64,000 bases of DNA from the NCBI GenBank assembly GCA_003640385.1, contig RCAB01000063.1:124001-188000 (forward strand), in the 5' to 3' direction. How positions within the stretch are numbered: position 1 is the stretch's first letter; the number at the start of each line of letters is the position of its first letter. A model generated the notes under the pieces. The model was not told the DNA's origin. It searched no databases and saw only the letters and a program-made list of their open reading frames with translations. This document shows positions 13,216 through 27,700 of the stretch, piece after piece. Source of the stretch: Setaria digitata. Its lineage: Eukaryota; Nematoda; Chromadorea; Rhabditida; Setariidae. The translations under genes and the position numbers were made by a program.

Positions 13216-14560
13216 ATGATTCTGGAAGATCGACAGCCGGATGCAGCATGGAAAAAGATCCAGCAGAATACTTTCACTCGTTGGGTTAATCAAAAATTGG
13301 AACCGGTGAATGTTGAAGTTACTGATTTGGTATGTTCCGGTTCATTTTGAGTGATAGCAGTTTCCATTTACTTGTACTGTTATGTGTAGAAAAGTTTGCG
13401 TAGATATTTTTGAACTTGCAATAGTTGGACATCTGAGACCTGTCATTCCTCCGGGTGATCGATATGTAGTTGTTTTGCGTGCAGATATGTCATCACGGAA
13501 ATGTTGCGAGGAATAGCCAAATAACCTTGATCTCGTGATAAAGAACAGATGTATAAAAGACAGTATAAGTAGTTGAAGAGGAAGAAAATGGTTCTGTTAT
13601 CGCTTTTATTACGAATGAGATAATACTATTCCGTATGTCATCCCATTATTATAATTTAGGAAACGGACTTTGAAGAAGGCTTAAAATTAATTCGTTTGGT
13701 TGAAGTACTTTCTGGAAGATCTCTTGGTCGATACAGTAGGAAAGTCACTTTCCGTCACCAAAAGCTGGAAAATATATCGCTCGCGTTAAAGTTTCTGGAA
13801 AATGAAGAGCACATTAAGATTGTTAATATCGGTACAGTTTTATTCATTTATTTTTTAGACAAATTTTATTATTGGACATACGCTTGATATTACGTAACAA
13901 CTATCATGAAAGTGATTATTTTTAGATAGTTCTGCAATAGCTGATCGCAATTTGAAGCTCATTTTGGGCTTAGTTTGGACACTCATTTTGCATTATTCGA
14001 TTTCAAAACAAATCTGGGATGATCAGACAGGTGGTACAGCAAAAATTGGAGATGTATCACCAAAAGCAAAACTTATGACTTGGCTTAAAGGAAAATTACC
14101 AGCCGGACTTCCTTTCACTAATTTCACATCCGATTGGAATGATGGAATCCTCCTTGGTGCATTGGTAGGTAGCTTTGGTACTAGATAAATTTATTGCAAA
14201 CCATTCTATCCTAATCTGTTTCGAAAAATTTCAGGTCGATTCCTGTGCTCCTGATCTGGGAGTTGATTGGCGAAATTGGTTGCCATCACAAGCTTTACAT
14301 TCAACTTGTACAGCAATGCATTTGGCCAAGGATCATCTGAGCATCGCTCCTGTCCGTTTTTAATTTCTTCTCAACTTAGAATCGTAGGATTTTAATAAGT
14401 GGGATAATTTTGATCAGTTAATAAGTTTTAATAACATTCTTCTTTCTTTCCTTACAGTACGCATGTCTTAGAAATTTTCAGCTTATTGCACCGGAAGAAT
14501 TAATCAGTCCAGCTGTTGATGAGAGAAGCGTGATGACATATCTTTCACAGTTTCCTGGCG
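13216..14560 (+). other. fln-1: Filamin actin-binding domain (CH1 and CH2)
   Basis: Exons 1-5 encode tandem calponin-homology domains, the actin-binding head. CH1 shows [28 protein letters not shown] and [19 protein letters not shown]2 begins at about [14 protein letters not shown], with [15 protein letters not shown] spanning exons 3 and 4, and ends with the filamin hallmark [14 protein letters not shown] in exon 5. The first actin-binding helix and the core tryptophans are present, so the domain looks intact. Confidence 0.95.
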
Positions 14561-17500
14561 CGAAATATACGCCAGGAATGGGTCGGTTTCGCGACGTTGA
14601 CGTTATGCCAGTTGTTGGTGTTGATACGAAATTTACTCTTCAAATGCGTGACTCAGCTATTATCCCGGAAGTAAATATTAAAGGACCAGCTGAAGCATCA
14701 GTACCATACACCCAATGTCGACTTTCAGAAACCGTCTATGATTTTATATACCAACCGAAAATTGCCGGTGAACACAAGGTTATTTGATCAGCACTGAATT
14801 TTATTTTTACAGTAAGACCAAAATTTTTGTCCAACATGTATTTCTTTCATTTTCCAAATGATATATTTTTCAAACCCAAGATATTTGCGTCTTAACCTGT
14901 TAGAGAGGATTAATTTTTAACTCGTTTTAAATTTAAAACTGAATATTGCAGATTGTGGCATTAGTTCGCAATAGTGTATCGGGTGATTTCACGGAGCTTA
15001 CAAGTCCTAAAATAGTAGCGGTTGAAGGAGCTCATTTGTTATATGATCAAAATGTACAACTTGGTATGCCAGTGAAATTTAGGGTAGAAAATCCTGGGAA
15101 GGATCCGATTGAGGTATGGCCATATTTTGTTGCAAAATTTGATTGTAGTGATAAAAGCCGCAATACTGCTAAAATTGGTTCTAACGATAAAGCTTGAGCA
15201 TTCTCTTTTTAGGTGAAAAAAAAAAATACTGATCACAACATTACCTAGTAAATCCTTGTATTTTCTTTTTATCCCTCAAAAGGTATAGTATAGTTCCGGG
15301 ATTTTATCAAAATGTATTTTAATTTTATTCCAGTTCGTTGAACAGCTTGGTTTAATTTAAACAATTAAACAAGAAGGTTCGATCAAGTATGGATGTTTTA
15401 TAGCATAAATAATGGCATAAGTAGCACGTTGATGTAATAAATATTGCAGGTTTTGGTAATTGCTCCTTACGATAAAGGATTCGTAGTACCGGTGATACCT
15501 GATGGTAATAGCTGTATAGGTCAGTTTACACCAAAACGGGAAGGTGTATATGAATTAAATGTTTTTCAAAAAGGGAATAAGATTGCTGGTAGTCCGTTTT
15601 CTGTCACAGTAGTTTCCCAAGGTAATTAGTATTTAATTGTCGTTTTTTTCTTTTTTTTTTTCAGCTTATGCTTTCAAATATCTACCCTTTGTTACTATTA
15701 AAATTGAACTCTGCCATAAATTCCACATGAAGGATGCTTGAATAGAAATACTTCTATATTCTTGGTTTTAGTTTTTGAAAATAATTAATTCTTTTAATTG
15801 TAGATGGCTAAAATAGAAACATATAAAGTAAAAGGTAATATCAGGGTGTTTCTCTCTTTCCAAAGCGACACTGGTTTTTTCAGCCCAGACTAATATTTGG
15901 GGCAGAGGTCTCGAACCAAAGGGTATTCAGAGTGGTGAAGAGGTAATTGTCTATGCAGATTACAGCGACAGTCTCTCAGAACCTCCATACATGCGAGTTA
16001 TTGGACCATGTGAGTACCACATAATTGGTAGTTTTGATGGTAGATAGGTAAGAAGTCAATATGGGAGTCATAAAGGTTGTTCCGGCTCAAACAAACCTTG
16101 TTAAGTGAAGGATTACGGAAGACGTTTAGACCGAAAATAGCGGAAGAACAGGAAGAAAGTAGTTGGGTGTGGATTACTTGTCCAAAGCAGTTTATAGGTC
16201 AGAGAAGTAATTGGTAGTGTGGGTTGGGCTATTAAAGGGCGTGCGGTGGGTGGGGAACAAAATATTGGATGAATAAAGTAGGAAAAGTATTTCCAAGCGA
16301 AAAGTTTTTTCCGAAAGCAATTACCGTTTAATACACTGATTAAAAAAAATAACGATAATTGCCCGGAACCAGACGCTATCATCATTCAATTAATGAAGCT
16401 AATAGCGGTATAAAATATAAATGAATTTATAGCTGGGAACGAAATAACAGTGAGTGAAACAGTAGATGGAAATTTGCACTTGAAAATTTTCAAATATCGA
16501 CCACATGAAGTTGGGACTTATGAAGTTGGTGTATTGTTGGGTGAAAAGCATATTGGTAAAAGCCCGTATAAGGTTAATTCATTTTTAGTTCAAATATTTT
16601 TGAAGATGTGTCGATTTATATGAATAATCTATTCATACAGATTTTGTTCAATGTGAATCTATCAAAGTAATTATGGAAAAAGCAATTTTATGGGATGCAG
16701 TATAATAATTGCACAAAATATGCTGCGCTGCGGATGCAAAGTGTGCTACTATCCCAATTGAGTTGCATTATACAGATAGTGTTTAAGGTTTTATCGTGTT
16801 ATGTCCTAGTGGTATCCCTATTATATATGGTATCAATGATCGCCATTGGTTATTTCAAGCCGTCAAATAAATTTTGCCACTTCCGTCATTTTCCCATTTA
16901 TTCCATAACAAGAAATTAGCTGACCTTGTGTTAATTCTATTCAGAATTTTCTGCAGTGATTTTACTTCGAAGAATTTTTGAATTATTTGAGATTTCATTT
17001 TTTTTTAAGGTGATGGTATCACCAATAAGCAACTCAAAAGTACGCGCATTTGGGCCTGGTTTGGAAAGTGGTGTTGCAAATTTACCAAGCATTTTCCTTA
17101 TTGAAACAAATGGTGGTCGTTGTGAACAGATCGGTAGGTTTCCCTGATGAATTTGTAGGATGTTTCGCTTGGCTTTTTTTGAACCAAAGCTGCACTAGTT
17201 CTTTGGTTGACAGAATGTTTTTTACATTTATTACAGACGTTACCGTTAGTGGAAGAACACTGGCTCCAAAAAACGATTCCCAAAAACCTGATATAGAATT
17301 GGTAGACAATAAAAATGGGTCTGCAATTGCTCGATTTACTGTTAGTTTTCGAGTTTGTTCATGTAAGCCGTTTCCTTCGCTAACATCTTAAATATGCAGT
17401 TTGGTTTTAGTGAAAAAGCTATTTATTGAAATTTTTTAATTTGTTTAAATTTTTAGCCAACAGTACCCGGTATTTACACGGTAAAGGTTTGTGTTGCTGG

Positions 17501-20500
17501 TGAGCATGTCAAAGGTTCACCATTCATTGTCCAAGTGCAACCAGCTAATAATAATCTAAAAGTTGCTGATATGCGGTTATGTGGTATCAAACCTGACTTT
17601 AGTGGTGTGCAAGGCGAGGATTTTACATTCTGGATTGAAATGCCCGACACAAAAGGTATTTTCTACATTTACATTTCTGAAAAATGACAACCTAGTTTTC
17701 ATTTCATTCCCTACCCTACACACGGGATTATACGATATTTGCCTCAGCATTTCTTTTACTGCCTGTACAATTTATACTAAGGTATTCTAATTGGAATCTT
17801 GAAATTTCTATGTTTAGATAAAATAACATTTTTCCTGTCAGTGATGCGAAAATGCGATCATATCTTACTTCCCACCGTAAAATTGATTCTGATTTTACTG
17901 ATGATACTAGTGACTAGTGAGTCAGCTGAAGTAATACATTTTACATAATGAATTCTTTTTGGACGAGGCAATTAATGATAATGTGTTTGAATACACTGGA
18001 ACCTATTTTATGATGGAATACTTCCACCAATATGTTGTATTTCCAATCAATAATTTTTTTAGTACGTCTTAAGCCGTTAGTTAGAGCTTTGGATGAGAAA
18101 TACGAGGAAGTGCCAGTACAAGTAATGGAAATTAAACCTGGACAGTATGAATGCCGTTTTACTCCAAAAACACTCGGTCGATACTATTTCTTGCTATCAG
18201 TTGGCGGTGTTGCAATTCCAGGATCACCGTTTGTGGTTTGTTTTCAGTTGGCCTCTTTTATTTTATATCAAATGGCTTAGAATGATAAGTGTTTTATCAA
18301 AGGTATATTTTTATATCTTCTAAATATCTAGTAACTACAACTAATTTAATAAGCTATGCTCTATAGGTGTTGGTCCGGAAAATGATTGATGCAAGCAAAA
18401 TCCGAATATATGGTACTGGTCTTGGATCTGGTGTTCATGCGAATCAACCCGTAAGCTTTATTATTGATCCCCAAAATAGTGGTGATGTCGGAAAAATTCG
18501 TTTACAAATGCATGGTCAAGACGGTACACCTGTCAATATTTCGCTGATTGATAATGGAAATGAAACACTTACAGCGAATTACATTGCTTCGGAAGCTGGT
18601 CTATATGAGGTAATACTTGCTGTACATATACTTGAATATAAACCATTATTGTTTTGAGCAAAAAACTTTAAGTATTTTTGTTTTGTTTTTCAGTTGGTAT
18701 TGTATTATGGTGATATGGAATTAATGAAAATGAATATCAATGTTAAACCAGTTGATACTTCAGCGATCGTGGTAGATGGCCTAGATAATGGTTGAAAATC
18801 AAACCTCTATTTTTTCGTATATTGATTTGCTTTAATTTCTCTTCTAAAAACCCTTTTTTTCTAATTTTTGTAAGGATCTCATTTTTTTAGGGGTTGTTAA
18901 AATTGGACACCGAGAGAGTATTAATATTAATACTGGTAATTTGACACCCATGAAAAATGGCTTAGAAGTTATTGTGGAGGAAGCTAGCGGATTAAAATAC
19001 ATGATTCCTCTTGAACATGATCATAATTCCGCCATCCACAAAGGTTGTATTTTGTTTAGATCTCTCTACCTCTGTTTAGCTCTGTTTCTTTTTCAGCATG
19101 TATTAGTCTCTAATATTCTTTCCAGGTTCTTGGACAGCCAAAAACGTGGGTGAAACGAAGTTCTCTGTTTTTTATGACGAGAAATTGGTCTGTGAATCGC
19201 AGATCATCGTTAAGCGTAACCAGGATGCAGCAAAGTGCCGAGTAACTGGTGACGGACTTAAACGTGCTGTCGTTGGTGTACCGGCAAAGTTTCAAGTCGA
19301 CATGAAGGTCAACATTCGAGCTTTTAAATTCTCATCCATAAGAAATTTTCCTTGTCTGAAGTTGTAATTTAGTTAAGGAGAAAACTAAAATCAGCAGCAT
19401 TCTATTGTGTTGTAAAGTTTAGGATGCAGGAGGGGGTAGAATGAAATTGGCTATCAAGGGACCATCAGAATCAAAAACGAACGTTATCGATCATTCCGAT
19501 GGTTTATGTACCGTGGAATATGTTCCGCAAACTCCTGGTCTCTATGAAATCAGTATTTATTTTGGTGATGATGAGGTACAAATTCCAGGTATATTTTACA
19601 TTTTGCTTCCTTTTAAATTTTTGTTCTTCGGCTTACACTTTTTCTGCTATTAGCAGTGGATTCCGTTTAATCATATTTCGAAACAATCTCCCGAGCATCA
19701 TAGGTTCACCGTTTACGGTATTGGTCGATTATGAATATGACCCTTCAAAAATCTTAATAACTGGATACAAGAATGGACATGTGCGTGCTGGTGTACCTGC
19801 ATCATTCTCAATCGACGCTACGCGGACGGCTTTAGAGCCTATCAGCGCACGGCTTCCCATTGGTTTCCAGCAGCCATTTATTGAAGAAATTAAACCTCGG
19901 ATTTATCGAGTAACATTCACACCGAGAGCCAAAGCAGGCGAAATATTACCGTTAGAAATTATTTATGGTGGTCAGCTTCTCCATGGAAGGTAATATAATT
20001 AATCTCTCCGTATTACTCATAGTTTTTTCTTTGATCTTTTTTTATTGAGCATGTTGTTTTATCGTTGAACTGTCTTTTCTAGATTTTTTTTTTTTTTTTT
20101 TTTTTTTTTCATATAACAGTGCGTAATTTCAGTATCTTTACAGGCCATTGGATTTCGTCATTGAAGAGGAGGAGTCGGAATTGATAGTGCTGAAAAATCG
20201 TTCCGGCGTTCTACCATCTCATGTGCAGGCATCTCTTCGATATAGTATCTTGATTGATGCAACAAGAGCTGGGAAAGCTGGTAAATTGAGAGCTGAAATA
20301 AAAGTGTGTTATTTGCTTGTTGGGAAAAAGCAGATATTGAGGGAAATGTAATGTTTTAGTTTGAATATATTTTAGGGTCCAGATGATAAGTTTCGAAAAT
20401 CGTCACTTACCGAAACAACTGATAAAGGGATTTACCTGCTGGAATTTGTTCCTGATATGGCTGGTTCATATATTATTATCGTATATGGCAATGGGAAACC

Positions 20501-23500
20501 ATTGCATTCGAAGCCGTATGAATTCACTGCTGTTCCCGTGGGTTGGGCGAATAGATGCTATATAGAACGTAAATTTTTTTTAGACTGTAGACACCTTACA
20601 CTTCAAAGTTTTTCTCAAAAATTTAGAGAAAATTTCATTTTCCATACATCTAATCTAATTTCAGTAAAACCACTCGATAAATTTTGGACTATTGGTGAAC
20701 CGAAGACATTCAGAGTTAATGCGAATGGTGGAGGAGAGGGTGCATTAAATATTGTATCTGATAGAGATGATTTAGAGGTGAAAGTTGAGGAACAGAATGA
20801 TGGTTATTATTTAGTAACATTTACACCGCATCATGAAGGGCCACATCGAATTGCACTGATGTATGGCGGTATTGATATACCTAATGGAGCATTCAATTTT
20901 GAGGTAAACAATTCTGCTTTATCTGTACGAGGAAAAGAAAAATCATAAATTGCGTAATTAGTTTTTCTGTATACTGTAAAGTTGTTTTACTGTATCCAGA
21001 AGTGAAGCAACTTACAGTTTAAAAGAAGAGGATAGAAATCTTCATTTTTCAAAAGTCTGATAAATAGTTACTTTCATTGCTGTACACATTTTCATATCCA
21101 CAGAGAATTGTTTACCTGAAAGAAGCAGTACATATCATCCTGTATGAACTGAAAACGTTACTTTAGCCTAGTGGAACAGCTGGTTTTTCTTTAATGATTT
21201 ATGGAGATATTTTTCGCTACATTCTATACTTCCAAACTAAAATTTTGGGGATGTTGAAGTTCTAGAGTAGGTGAATTATACAGCGCTGAGTTGCTGTAAA
21301 AGTTAAATGTCGCGTAAAACCGATTAGCCTTTATTTCATTGCTTAAGTGATTAAAGTTACTAACAGCTATCTTTTAAATGTTTTATATTTTAAAGAAAAT
21401 GGAGTAAGTTGGTCATTCCCTTCATTACTTTTTAATTTTTATGATTACGTATGATATTATGGAATAATTGATTTCTATTTCTTACTTTTATTTGTTCTTG
21501 TTTAATTTGATAATAGCAACATTACACCGTCCTCAAATAATTTTGTTGAGATCAGCTATGTGAAGTCTAAAATTTAGCTTCAAAAACAAAAAGAAAGAGG
21601 AAAGTAACACTTCCATCAAGAACTGTTCGTTCAGTTAAAGAAGTAGCATTTCTGTCAAGATGTTCTATAAAAGTGGGAATAATCCAGTCATCCCACGGGA
21701 CTATAGTAATCATTTTATAATTTTGCTTAGAAACTTAATGGGAATCTGCTGGTAGGAACTTAATTAAAAATTTTAACATCAAATCCAGTAAAGAACTTAT
21801 ATTTCAAGTTGGTTATTCTTATACAGTCGTCTTGAGCTAACATTCTGTCGTTTCTGTTTCTGGTATTAAAATAGTAGGACAAATTTTCTTGTGAAATTAA
21901 TAAAATGAATTTTCCTCAGGAAATAAGCAAAGGAAATATCCATAGAGAGAAAAATAAAGGTTGTGGAAGACAAGGGAACGAATGAAGTTTTTACAGCATT
22001 TCTAGAATACAACGCATCACTCTTAGTTTCACTCAATTCTTACTGATAGAAAATCTCCTGTGAATTCGCTCTCTCTCTTTTACATCTGTCAAATTTCTCG
22101 AAGACATATGATCACATTTCAGCATTTAACTGTTTGTTTACGAATAATTTCGTCGTTGCTAAATTTATCTTGAAATATGATTGTACTCATCATTTCACAT
22201 TCTTTCCGTATGTTGTGTGCATTTTTGTGAAGCTCTGATATGTAGTAATTCAATCATTGATGAATGACAAGTCGCTGAGTGCTAGATCTAAGCATTTGTT
22301 GGATTTTATTTAAATTTTTGTTGTGACTTTTCTTGGAAGTATTCTTTTGTGAACTATCAGAAGTTTTATTAAGGCTTTTAACTGTTTGGCTCATAAATTA
22401 AAATATTTGTGATATTTAAACATTTCATTCTGTAACATCTATCTTTTTTTTCGAAAATTATATTCAAGTAATTGTGGACTGCTACAAATTTTAATCAACT
22501 TTTGCCTAAGATGTCATCTCAGTGTGCTTCTTTATATTGTTAATGCTGTTAAATTTCTTAAATAGCTTTCCATAAGACTTGTTTAAAATAGTTACTGTAT
22601 CTTAAGTTCTCAATTTTCAACTTCAATTTAGATACTCACGCAAACAAATGAATCTTATTCTAAAATTTAGTCTTTCTCGGATTGTTTTTTCTTAATGAGG
22701 TAAATACTTCTAAGTAATTATAAGCTAACCATGTCGATATTTCGGAAATATTTGGAAATGAGTATGCTGTATTAACGAGCAACTGTTATTTAATAGCAGT
22801 TGTTGTTATTTAATGTTGTTATTTAAAGTTTTACGTTGTAAAGGAAATCATCTAGCTATTTTAATCATCGATTTTTCTCTTGTTTTTCATTTGCCTCTTT
22901 TCTACATATAACAAATTAAAATTCTCCCTCTTATAATCGTGTGTTTTTCAGTGTGGACCACCTGCTGTAGATGAACCTGAAGTAACATTACTAAGACGTG
23001 AAGCAGATTTTGAGGAGTGCTCTTATAACGTTGAGGAATATCTGGTACCGCGCACTTTTCGTTTCTCAGTTACTTCAAATTATCATTTTGAAAAACTAAG
23101 TGCGTCAGTTAGAATGCCATCTGGTAAAAGTGATGTTGCGCATATTAAGGTTAGTTCTGAAAGTTCAGTATTAATTCACATTAATTCGATTCCACCTGAA
23201 AATTATCTTAAGTAATAGATAAATGTTTGGTAGGTGCTACAGCGTATAACTTTTGAAACCTTCACCAGTGTAATGAAGTTATTTCGGGGAACTAGGAAGT
23301 ATCGACATCTTGGATAAGTTTTATCGCTTTTTATTATTAAAGGACAATACCGATGGTAGTGTGACAGTAACATATCGACCGAGAGAGTGCGGCAATCATC
23401 TCCTATCAGTGCAACATGATGGAGTTAACATGTCTGGAAGTCCAATTTCGTTCTACGTCAGTAATGCAGCTGATGGTTATGTGACAGTATATGGTCCAGG

Positions 23501-24680
23501 CTTAACGCATGCAGTAGTTGGTGAGCCGGCACCATTCACAGTTTGTGCCAAAGGCTCACCAGCCAAAGAATTGGCAGTTGCAGTTGAAGGGACTGCAAAG
23601 GCAACAATCAAGTGTCATGATAACAAGGTAACTTTTGAATTTAAGCATACATGAATGGAGCTAAAATTATTTGCACTGAACTGCCTTTAGAAGGTTTTTT
23701 CAAAATTATTACTACTCATTTTTTCTTGTAGGATGGGACATGTTCTGTAGCGTGGGTACCCCCTGTTCCCGGTGAATACAAAGTGCACGTTAAACTTTCT
23801 GGAAATCCTGTGAAGGGTTCACCGTTTGTTGTCGTCGTGGCTGGTGAAGGTCAAAAGCGCGCCCACTTATCGGTTGGATCAACATCGGAGGTTTCTTTCA
23901 GATGACTGCTTTTTGCCGCTCTCATTATTTGTGTTTTTCCTCATTTGAACTAAAACCAGGTTCAGTTTTTTCTTAATCATTGTTGCACGTGAAAATTTCT
24001 TTAGCCTAAAGCAGGAGGCTTATATATATAATTAACATTACATCACTATTTGTGGTCGTCATGGTGTCATCTCCAGAATGTTTTTTTTTTCTTTTTTATC
24101 TCAATTTATTACTGCGAATTTATTATGAACAATAGGTCTCACTGAATGTTGCCAGCACAGAACTGAAAGGATTGTCAGCTTCAATAAAAAGTCCAAGTGG
24201 TATCGAAGAGCCATGTTTCATCCGTCAGATAGACTCTGCTAACATTGGTATTATTTATCCAGTAGTTATTTTTCGCAAATGTTTTTCAGTTGTAACAAAA
24301 TTATAAATCAATTTAAATGAGAAACACTTCCCTTCCATGCGTAACTGTTTCAGGTGTTTCATTTACCCCACGTGAAGAGGGTGAACATTTAGTCACTGTG
24401 AAAAAGAATGGTCAAGTTATACCAAAGTCACCTTTTCGAGTTAAAGTTGACAGAAGTCAAGTAAGTTTATTTCTTATTACTTAAAAGTACTTTTTGTTAA
24501 CTTTAATTGCCATCTAACTTATTTTAGGTTGGTGATGCTTCTAAAGTTATTGTTAGTGGTGCCGGAAAAGCAAGTGCCATATGTCAGAAGTTTAATGATG
24601 TAAAAGTGGATACTCGTAATGCAGGTTATTACAAATATTTTTTAGCTTCATGGATTGAATTGATTTCTTGCCAAAAATGT

Positions 24681-24732
<52 letters not shown>

Positions 24733-27700
24733 TTATGGAGGTTTGTCTGTATCTGTTGAGGGACCGTCGAAAGCAGAATTGAAATGCACTGAGGCAAAAG
24801 AAGGCCTGATTAATATCGCTTACAAACCAACAGAACCGGGAATTTACATATTGTCAGTTAAATTTGCTGATGTACATGTAAAAGGTTGGTAAAATTACAG
24901 TTACTTTTTTTTTTTTTAGGAAAAAATTTCCTTTCTATGGAATTGATAAATTTTTTTGTTTGCAGATAGTCCGTTCACAGTTAACTGTACTGGGAAGGGA
25001 TTGGGATCTGTGAAGAGAAGTGCCACTAAGGAGGTGAATCAGGTAAATTGTTTGAGTTTTAATGATGAAGATTCGATATGCTAAATTAGCAGATTGATAT
25101 TTTTTGATGAGAATAATCACTTTTAAGGCACCAATGGTTCTTCCAAATCATGATGCTGTGTTATATTTCCAAATGGAAAATACATCTCCAATGGAAACAA
25201 CGGCAAAAGTTATGGATCCCAAAGGAAAGAGCTTTGACATTGAAGTGCGTGACATTGGTAGCAATCTTTATCAGGTTCATTTCAAGCCTGAGATGGATGG
25301 GTCACATGCGATTTCTGTCTTTAATAAAGGACAGCATATTTTAGGTACGCTGTTATATTCTTTTGGTATTGAACTTTTGAATTTCAGTTCCTTGGAAATG
25401 TGGTGATGCAAGAAAATAAGTTTACTTGCAGGAAGCCCGTTCCAGTTTACTGTTGGTCATATGACAGAAATGGGTGCACACAAAGTTCGTGCGGTGGGGG
25501 TTGGATTACTGCGAGGAGAAACAAATGTGAAGCAGTCGTTTAATCTTTATACCAGAGAGGCTGGACGAGGTGAACTTGAAGTTATAATAGAAGGACCATC
25601 AGAAGCCGAATTGCAGTTTCATGACCACAAGGTGAACATTATATACATTTAAATCTTATCCTGTTCCAGATTTTTTTCTTCCATTATGTATTTATATTTT
25701 TTATTTTTTTTGATTTGTCACGAAGAGTTTTGACTGGAGCAAGTCTTTTACTAGCGCTAATTAGCTTTCTTATAATCCTTACTTTTTCAGCAGTCATTTT
25801 TTCTCCTTGGTAGGAAGAATACTGGTTTCTAGCGGAATTTTATGCAGTTAATTTCACCGTTGTGTCGATGCGAAAAAAATAAATAAATAAAGGTTTGAAA
25901 GATGAACGGGATAAAAAAAATAAACTGATAAAATAGGTGTTAGATATTAGTAAAGTGATTTTTTCAGGATGGAAATTGCCATTTTGATTACAAAGTCAGC
26001 AAACCGGGAGAATATCTGATAGGAGTTAAATTTAATAGCGAACACATAACAGATTCACCATTCAAAGTAAATAATTCCACGGTTCTTAGAGCATTAAATA
26101 TTCTAACGCTATTTTCATCTGTTCACCTATTTCATATATGTTCTATTTCATTAACTGTTTCTCGAGAGTTTTTTTCATTTTCTTTTTATATTAGGTATTC
26201 ATCGCACCTGCAACAGGAGAAGCTCGCAGACTCGAGTTAGCATCGTTCCCAGATTCTGGATTACCTGGTAAGGCATGCACCTTCACTGTGCTTACACATC
26301 ATGCAGTGGGTCATCTCGAAGCAAAAGTGCACACACCGACTAATAAAATTGAAACTATCGATATTGTTCCAATTGACGAAGGCGAATCGTACGCTTTGCG
26401 GTTCATTCCTACAGAGGTAGTTTTTTTTTTTTTTTTTTTCCTTTGCAATTTAGAACCTGTGATTCTGGAACTTTTAATATTACTTGAGAAAGTTAATTAT
26501 TCTTATAAAAATTTCCTTTTTTATAGACAGGGAACTATTATGTCGATGTAACGCTTGATGGTGCACCAATGCGTGATTCGCCATTCCGTTTGCGTGTCGG
26601 TACAAATGAGGACAGTGATCCAACAGCAATAACAGTAAGTGGTGATGGTATCCACGGTGGACAGACCGGTCAGAAATGCGAATTCATTATTAATACTTGT
26701 AATGCTGGAACCGGACTTCTACAGATTCAAGTTGATGGACCATCGAAGGTCACTTTGGACGCATATGAGGTCTCATGTTTCCCTATTATCTACCAGTGCG
26801 TCGTTTGTTTTGTGAATCAGTCTAATAATCATCATTATCTGTGATATAAAAGTAACACTAAATGGTTCAGTGTTACATTTTCATCAGAATCCCTTGCACA
26901 GATAGTGTTCGGCATACATTTGAGCATAAACTCCATTAAAATAGTCAGTCACATCAATTTTCTTTCTATTTGCTCCTCAATATATTTCCTATACATAAGT
27001 ATATGACTTGCAGCTGGATCTAGGTTATAAGGTACGATACATGGCACTAGCACCTGGCGTGTATTATGTGGATATCAAATATGCGGGTATGTTAACATAG
27101 AGAGATTATGCTTTTACTGTGTTGTAAATTAGAGATACGGTCAAAAAAAAAAGTACGAAAGGTGGTGTTATGACTAGTAATTATCAGATTCATGTCTTGT
27201 TTTAGGTGTTCATATTCCTGGTTCACCGTTCAAGATAATTATGGCTGGTAAGGAACTTGGTGGTGGTGGTGAACCAGACACTTCGCTTATCAAGGTTATT
27301 CGTGATCATACTTTATTTGTTTTTGTTTTTTCTAGCTTTCCAAATTGATATTTCTGGGATTTTTTGTAATCTTGCTAGAAGTGCAAAATAGAAATAGAAG
27401 GAGCAAGGTGGCGGATTATTTAGAGGCTTGTTTTTCAATTTGATCGGACTTGATTAGTTGAATGTTCAGAAATGTCAAATTTCAGATTGATGCATTGGCA
27501 AAGACAAGTAAGGGAACAGTGGCGCAGGTTCCTGTTTTGAAAGGAGATGCAAGCAAGGTTACAGTAAAAGGTGGAGGTTTGAATAAATTTTTCCCAGGTC
27601 GACCGGCTGCTTTCAATATCGACACTGGTCTTGCAGGTTTGGTTCTGTTTATTTTAATGACATCCCTTTAAAATATGTAAGTCTGGTCTCCTTCCTTTTT

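Larger units (their letters stand above)
14561..27300 (+). other. fln-1: Filamin rod: about 19 immunoglobulin-like repeats
   Basis: Each repeat of roughly 95 residues ends with a version of GSPF: AGSPF (15590), KSPY (16560), KGSPF (17513), PGSPF (18220), PGSPF spanning exons 18-19, SKPY (20512), SGSPI (23430), KGSPF (23815), PKSPF (24426), KDSPF (24966), LGSPF (25432), TDSPF (26050), RDSPF (26570), PGSPF (27218). Several units (exons 15-17, and 21-22 with GAFNF) have lost it. The first unit after CH2 ([20 protein letters not shown]) and the unit starting in exon 23 are divergent. Most repeats are split by one or two introns at non-equivalent positions. Confidence 0.88.
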
